Source: Sipunculus nudus
Taxonomy: Eukaryota; Annelida; Sipuncula; Golfingiida; Sipunculidae
DNA: 64,000 bases
Reading direction: 5' to 3'
Assembly (NCBI GenBank): GCA_026874595.1
Contig: CM049318.1
Span: 51,922,750-51,986,749, forward strand
Below are positions 57,991 to 64,000 of this stretch, one piece after another. The notes below the pieces were generated by a model. The model was not told where the DNA came from. It did no database searches and saw nothing but the letters and a program-made list of their open reading frames with translations. Numbering within the stretch: the first letter of the stretch is position 1; every line of letters starts with the position of its first letter. A program made the position numbers and the translations under genes.

Positions 57991-59440
57991 AGTGGTGCAG
58001 ATTAATGAAACCATTTGCTCCTTTGTATTCCTTGGAACGGAAATGGAACGCGCCTATGGCATGACAACGCCCTTTGTATTGGCACATCTAAGGGGAACCC
58101 CAGTCAAACTGGAAATAAAAGGGAAGATCAATTTTTCGCAACTGCTGAAGTTCTGACCACGATGTTCTCCCGCCGTTCTCAGAATGCAATCTTAGATCAT
58201 AATACTTATATAAGGTTTCTATATGTGTATGGCATTGACAGGGCTCCAGGAACTATAGTTTTATTTTCGCTGTAATGTTTTACCTTTACACCATAGGTCC
58301 AAACGCGAGTTCTTACTTATGAATACAAGGGCAGCGCAAGCAGGGAAATACAGTTACTAATGGCTTGTGAGTAAAATGCAAATGGCTCGTTTAAGTAATT
58401 TATTTTAAGTTTGCCTGTTTGTAAATTATCAAGCATGAAGTATATAATTTGGTGTTAATTTAGTAAAGGTACAGAAGATTCAGAGGATGGGTTTTTTTCC
58501 TGCACAAATGAAGTACGAATCCATAAATGTGCTATACTGGCGTTCATGAGACGAGACGGTTATTATCTGTAATTGAACCTCTTTTAAGTATATCCTAACA
58601 CGAGCTGAAATGTAATAAACACGAATTTACAATATTTATTTATTTAAAGCTAAAATAAGATGGAATTTCTGATACGCTAAATTAACAACTTCCACAATAT
58701 TCAAAGACGGTTAAACACTTTTTTTATAACCTATAACCGATTTTATAACGCTACATGCAAGAAAAACTGATGCTGAGTCGTTCGCATTGTGTTTGGTTTT
58801 GGCTAATAAGCAAAAGGTAATTCTTTACATGCCATGAAATAACATGCTTGGCTGATGAGGAAAGGTACTGGTGTACCTTTTGTCGTTATGTGTGACATAA
58901 TATCATGCCATCAAGTCGTATCTACTTCTGACAATGCATTAAAATAGCGTAGTGTGTCTCAGTCGTATATTGTTTTTAGTTTTTATAATATATCATGTTT
59001 GTATCTTATAAATAGATATGTATAAAACATAAGTTTGTATTAACAGCAGGCATGCTTTAATGAAGAATCAGCGTAAAGTGTGAGGTCTGACTGCTTATGC
59101 AAATTCAACACCATACCCGATACTCACTTGATCAATATGGCATGACTTGTATCTAATAAAATAACAAAGCCGTTAGCACCTTTCTGTTATATTAAGCAAC
59201 AGTCCCTGTATTTCTATATAAATATATTTAGTTCCTGTTAAGTTCACTTTTATACCAGAGCAAAATGATTTAGATGCACACTGGCAATACAGTTTAAATT
59301 TGTATTATCAAGGGCTGTTTTATCAAGTGATCCAGCATAGTCGGAAGGTGGCAATACTGTTTCTCAATGAAGGAAGGCACTTTGACAATTCAATGTTTAT
59401 GAATTACTTTGTGACATCATGAAGACAATGTGAAATCACA
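57991..59440. other. Intergenic with a dispersed-repeat fragment
   Basis: 58,085-58,140 (GGGGAACCCCAGTC and flanks) resembles the inverted sequence at 4,141-4,329. Beyond that no gene or repeat is recognised. I looked here for further minus-strand protease exons that would follow the fragment at 59,445-59,704 and found none. Confidence 0.45.
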
Positions 59441-59444
59441 GTTT

Positions 59445-59704
59445 CAATTGTTAACGGTTAATCCCCAGCCTGCAACATAGAAACTTTTCCCATGGGATCC
59501 TTGAGTTGTTTCTAAGCAGATCGGTGCTATCTCATAAGGAAATCTAAAACTTGTTTCAGTTGTGACCATGGCAATGTCGTATTTCGCCAGGCCCCAACCG
59601 GATCAGTATAAATGGTTAACCACAAAGGAGGGCACACTGGTCGCCATTTTATCGGCGAGAGCGTGTGATCTCCGGCATTGACATACAGTAAAGAATCCCG
59701 GTTT
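59445..59704 (-). pseudogene. Antisense trypsin pseudo-exon, paralogue of exon 11
   Basis: The minus strand has an acceptor-like ATGTAG, then NRDSLLYVNAGDH, a frame change, SVPSFVVNHLY, a TGA, GWGLAKYDIAMVTTETSF, YEIAPICLETTQGSHGKSF and YVAGWGLTV. This follows exon 11 of the main gene along its whole length (VSAFTINAGANH; LARFDLAVV; EISPICL; YVAGWGATV). The catalytic Asp is kept (KYDIA). The usual Cys before YVAGWG is Phe. A frameshift, a stop and loss of the GT donor mark it as dead. No neighbouring exons were found, so it may be an isolated relic of an inverted gene copy. Confidence 0.8.
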
Positions 59705-61687
59705 CTACATTTGCAAAAACAAGATACTTAAGAAAATCCTTGTAGAACTAGACCCACAAGTTGGATGTTTGTTTTCTATTTGCTCCTGATTTATAATTTT
59801 ATTATAACTATACTTCTATTTTAATTATTGCTCTATATACATACAAAAGTAGATGGTTTTGCGTACTGCCGGCAATATCTACGCTCTAGTGACTTTCAAC
59901 GAAATCCAAACCGTAACCAAATATTCCTCTTCACAACGATATTTCGTTTATTATTAATAAACGCTGCCTGTTGGACAGTTTCAGTCTGACATTTTTATGC
60001 ATTGATACAAACAGAACTTTATCTGTCTGGGTTTTATTTTCAATAATATTATATTCTGAACACAAAAAAAGGTCACGGTGTAGGAATTGAGGTAAACAGA
60101 AGCCAACAAAAACGAAATCGGATACTTGACATTTTGCCCAGTGTATTGAAGTGGGTCCCTTTTGCATAGACAGGTTACCTTAAATTTCCAAAGTTGAAAA
60201 ACCTGATGATCAGTCAAAATTCATTCTATATACAAAATGTTTGTATATATTTAAAAATATATATATGAATTTCAAAGAAAATTTAATGAAATTTGGAGAG
60301 AATGTAGGGCTATATCAAAAGAAGAATTTTTGTTAGGCAAATCCCGGACTTTCTATTGTTGTTCTTTATATTTTGCTCACAACAAATCACAAAAATGTAA
60401 TATGGTCCCGCAGAGTTTTGTTAAAATTGAGAACATATTGAGATGTTGTTGGAATGGACGGTATATTAAACCATTTAGTAAACCATTGGTGAAGAGGTCG
60501 ACTTCTTTATGGAGCAGTCATCATAACAATGGATTGTCTGTAATGATTCCCAAACGACAAACTAATGACCCAAGTTTGGAAATCTAAATTCACTTGATGA
60601 GTGTTCCTTGTGTAAGCATAAATGTAACAAACCATCTTTCAGTGAGGTAAATCAAGGTAATATAAAGAAGACGACATAAACTACCACGAGTAGTAAGTTA
60701 CTGTGGAACTGCGTACAAGCTTCTCGTTACACAGTTTGACATCTAAATTTTCGTCTTAGAAGAGATGGCGGCGCCGAGTGGGATTTCCAAGATGGCGGCT
60801 CGGTTAGACTCTACCTTATGCTAGATGAGGGTTCGCGAATATATAGCATTCTGAGGGATGTCAGCAACAAATGACGATTCCAATGTAGTCTGCAAGATTC
60901 AAATAGTCGTACTGCGGAGTTAGCAAAGAACAACAACACTTTAATAAAGATGACAGTTGAAATAAAATATGACCAACAAGCACGCACATATAAATTTTCC
61001 TTATATATAGAGAAAGACATTGGGACCACGGAAGGAAAAACAAGACACATTTCTTTCTTCATCAAATCATATAACTTCACTTTATTCCTATATTGTTTGA
61101 GGGATGAAGGGATATTCAAGAATAATTTAATGACTATATGTAATATCATATTATCTACCTAATAACAGATATCGAACTGCTCTTTTCATCTTCTTCAACA
61201 TCTTTCTTAACATTGATGATACTGTAGCATTTTGTATGTTCAATTCTCATATTAAAACAACTGTAATTTCCCCAAAATTGCTTCCCCCTTTTTCCTACAC
61301 GGATTATTAAATTGTTAATTCGCACATTTTCCTATACACAGGGCCAATCTTTCGCTGTATATTTGACAAGGATGCGTGCCGTTCCATTGTGTTTGATAAT
61401 TTTGGCTTGACTCACCAGTAAACAACGACCCCAAGCTCTCCAACGGGCACTCGGGGAGATCACACAACAGAAGAAGGTACGTTAGATATGTAGACAAATT
61501 AACAAATGATAGTATTAACAGGTCGTCGATATAAGTATCATATGAATATTTTAATGCAGACGTTTCTGAGTTTTACGCTAGAGGGTTGTGTCATATTAGC
61601 GTTAGGGCGGACGGAATTCAAAAAGACTAGGGAGAAAGGTCTATATATGTAGCCCAGATAACAGGCAGCCGAACTAAAAACTTTAAA

Positions 61688-62150
61688 GGGGCCCAATCAC
61701 CTATCTGACCTTAATAAACTAAAGGTAATCCCTTTGAGCTTTTATAAAAATAGGCAAGAAAATATGAATATCACCATACGCAGGCTGCTTGTTTTGTTTA
61801 TATAAACATGTTAATAATATGTGGGGGCCCGCCAAAATAACCAAAACAAAGACAACAAGGGTATCTGGCAACAAGTCAGATAAGCCAGAGCTTTGCAAAT
61901 GACATTTTGTAACCTGTGACCTTTCTACCTCTGTATATATGCAACCTACCACCTTAGGTTACATGTTTTCCCCATTTGTCAACATTACTGTGTTTACAAA
62001 CATGTTGTTGATAAACAAATTCATACATCCTTCATGAATGCATTATAAGAACTTTCAAAAACCAAAATTACCCTTAGATCATTAATATGTAAACAGAGGA
62101 AGCAAGAAATCACATAAATTCTTTTTCAAAAGGTAGGTGAATGGGCACCT
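61688..62150. mobile_element. MITE with TTAA target sites
   Basis: The 463-base element has ends AGGGGCCCAATCACCTATCT and, reverse-complemented, AGGTGCCCATTCACCTACCT (17 of 20 match), flanked by TTAA on both sides. The collinear left copy lacks it at about 2,780, giving an empty site. TTAA duplication is typical of piggyBac and Kolobok superfamilies; which one is not decided. It has no coding capacity of its own. Confidence 0.8.
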
Positions 62151-62712
62151 TTAAGAAAGGTATGGACTCGGTATTTGAAAGGATCCATTATTATTATAAC
62201 GAAACCTTCTGTGGAACAAAACTCGCTGAGAGTATTGTACTCGCAAGAGAAATAAAACAATATATATTGATAGGATTAAATGGAGTAATCTCTGAGAAAA
62301 CGTCAAGACAGGTTAATGAGTATTCCTCTCATTTCTTGCCCATGGCTTGTCTGAAAATCGCAAGGCAAGAAGTTACTTCCCTTCACCTACCCAGCATTCA
62401 TATTTACAAGGCCAATAAAAATGAGGTGTGAAAGATAGGTCTGATTTCTCAGGGACTTGTCCAACAGAATGGAGGGTGGACTTAGGCTAAAGAGCCATTA
62501 CATCCAGTTCTTAACTAATTCCTGTTGCTCCATTAGTCATGTTACCGATAGATGTATCTCCGATTAACATTATTACATTAACTGATGTAGGCTGTAGGCT
62601 ATTTTGTTAGATAATTTAGACATTAGGATTAGCTGGAAATAATTAATAATCCTACCACTTTATATTAAGCATAAAACTAGTGTGTGATGCTAATGACCAA
62701 ATTTTAATTTCC

Positions 62713-62715
<3 letters not shown>

Positions 62716-62777
<62 letters not shown>
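62716..62777. repeat. (TA)n microsatellite
   Basis: A long alternating run with one TTAATA interruption, inside the extra segment of block E. Confidence 0.95.
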
Positions 62778-62781
<4 letters not shown>

Positions 62782-62859
62782 TATGCATACAGTAAAACAC
62801 GTCTAACGATCAAATCGGTTTAGCAATCACAACAAACACTTTAAACATTTCCCGATTCT

Positions 62860-63080
62860 TCTTCACTCTGTGTAAAAGAACTCCCTTGGACGCCTAATTT
62901 GCAGGTTGTTTTGGTGGTCGTGGTTTTGAAATTTTACTGTACATACATTAATCAGTTTTATCCTTAATTGCACTTGGGCCCTCAGGTCAGTGTGAATGTG
63001 CATTCGTATCACAGGATATCTTATATTACTGATGCGTCTAATGCTGATATGTTGCGTTATATGTAGAAGCCGACTAAGAC
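62860..63080. repeat. Dispersed repeat shared with 11,990-12,240
   Basis: Shares the TTTTACTGTACATAC and GACTAAGACACATGG landmarks with the middle region, in the same orientation. It lies in an insertion relative to block S. Confidence 0.5.
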
Positions 63081-64000
63081 ACATGGCCTATAGGAACAAA
63101 ATCACTAAACAAGACAGACTTTCTTAAAAACAATTCTATGTTTCTGGTGAATTTATAATCCACACCCACTGTACAAATTTTTACAATTTTTTTATCCTTA
63201 TGCCAAAGACACGTTCAATATACATATCACTGACTCACCAATGTCCGGTTCACATCAAGGTATTTTAAACATTTTAGGGTATATCATATATGTGGAATTG
63301 TTTTATTTGTATTTATCTATGTTGATATTTCATCAAATGCATTAACTTAATTTCAACCCACGATTTGACAATGGCGGGCACTCCTACCTCTCATGACATT
63401 AAAAGATCATGCTTCCACTGGGATAAGATAAAGAAGCTATTGGGATAAATAGGTCAACCCCTGTTCAGCTGCTTTCATTGATCCAAGAGGGCCAGCTTCT
63501 GGTTCGGTGTGCACCATAATTTATTTTAATGACTTCTTTTTCTACAGTTGGAGTTATTTAGGTTTTGCCAAGAGCAGGAAATTCTATTATTTATGCACAA
63601 TTCCTAAAACATGACGTAACGGAAATTACAAATTATAATAGTGACAGAAAGGTGACGACCAAAATATTAAACGAGTTTGACGTGCAAGAAGCGTTAAAAG
63701 TCAAGCAACTTGAGAACGCTTACATGAGTGAGACACGTGCGTGTCTACCTAGCACCTAGTATATGTGACACAGTAACGCGGCCTTAAACTTGAAGGGCCA
63801 ACACGTAATGAGTACAAATGTAACCTAGCTTTGGTTTTTTTAAAGTGAGACAAGTTTGGCAATGATGATTAACTCTAGGATACACAACGAGTACTTGGAT
63901 ACACCCAGGCGTATGTGTTTATAAACTCATATTTCAGGCTTGGGGCGGCCGATATGTATTCCATGTTTTTCATTTCGATTTTAATTTTTTCTCAAAGAGA

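Larger units (their letters stand above)
60037..64000 (+). repeat. Duplicated upstream block, right copy (E), continues past the window
   Basis: Collinear with about 530-4,130. It differs by two insertions: the MITE at 61,688-62,150 and a segment of about 650 bases between roughly 62,580 and 63,260 that contains the repeat also seen at 11,990-12,240. From 63,615 it also matches block M. By that alignment, a first exon like 12,896 should start roughly 250-350 bases beyond the window end. Confidence 0.75.

Overview
This window is eukaryotic and looks molluscan, probably bivalve. That inference rests on AT-rich sequence with many long (TA)n tracts, GT-AG introns, a secreted multidomain gene spread over 20 kb, and a dense load of transposon relics. 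I see no prokaryotic gene organisation, no CRISPR array and no intact tRNA or rRNA gene. The species assignment is an inference; no marker gene proves it.

The main gene lies on the + strand from 17,287 to 37,512. I assembled it by hand as 13 exons (119, 19, 49, 141, 186, 144, 495, 125, 220, 220, 266, 137 and 153 nt). All junctions are GT-AG and the phases are compatible throughout, giving 757 codons plus a stop. The product reads: signal peptide, short linker, MAM domain, three thrombospondin type-1 repeats, Ser/Thr/Pro mucin-like linker, CUB domain, trypsin-fold domain. The trypsin fold is catalytically dead: the His57 position is Ser, the Ser195 position is Trp, Gly193 is Tyr, and the Cys191-Cys220 disulfide is gone. 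Asp102 and the other four disulfides remain. The model also carries one in-frame TGA (codon 271) where the second TSP1 repeat should have a Trp, so this copy is a pseudogene, a null allele, a readthrough case or a sequence error.

Signs of a local gene family surround it. A second copy of the signal-peptide exon, 119 nt with the same phase, sits at 12,896-13,014. The DNA just upstream of it recurs at about 3,515-4,130 and at 63,615 to the window end, and longer versions of this block run from about 530 to 4,130 and from about 60,037 to the end. A broken trypsin exon homologous to exon 11 lies on the minus strand at 59,445-59,704. Together these suggest a tandemly duplicated cluster that continues past the right edge.

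Mobile DNA fills most of the rest. Two decayed LTR retrotransposons on the minus strand (4,330-9,600 and 54,370-57,990) have integrase upstream of reverse transcriptase/RNase H. That is the unusual domain order of the Gmr1-like group of Ty3/Gypsy elements. There is also a 463-bp MITE in TTAA sites (61,688-62,150) with an empty-site counterpart near 2,780, a second possible inverted-repeat element inside the last intron, and a decayed member of a repetitive protein family with a Cys-rich tail (41,627-43,489). Other repeats are a recent 1.18-kb tandem duplication (49,359-51,722), two degenerate tandem arrays (about 150-bp and 278-bp units), SINE-like fragments and many microsatellites.

The regions 9,601-11,980, 13,015-15,000, 37,620-41,390, 43,490-49,350 and 58,200-59,440 hold no gene that I recognise.
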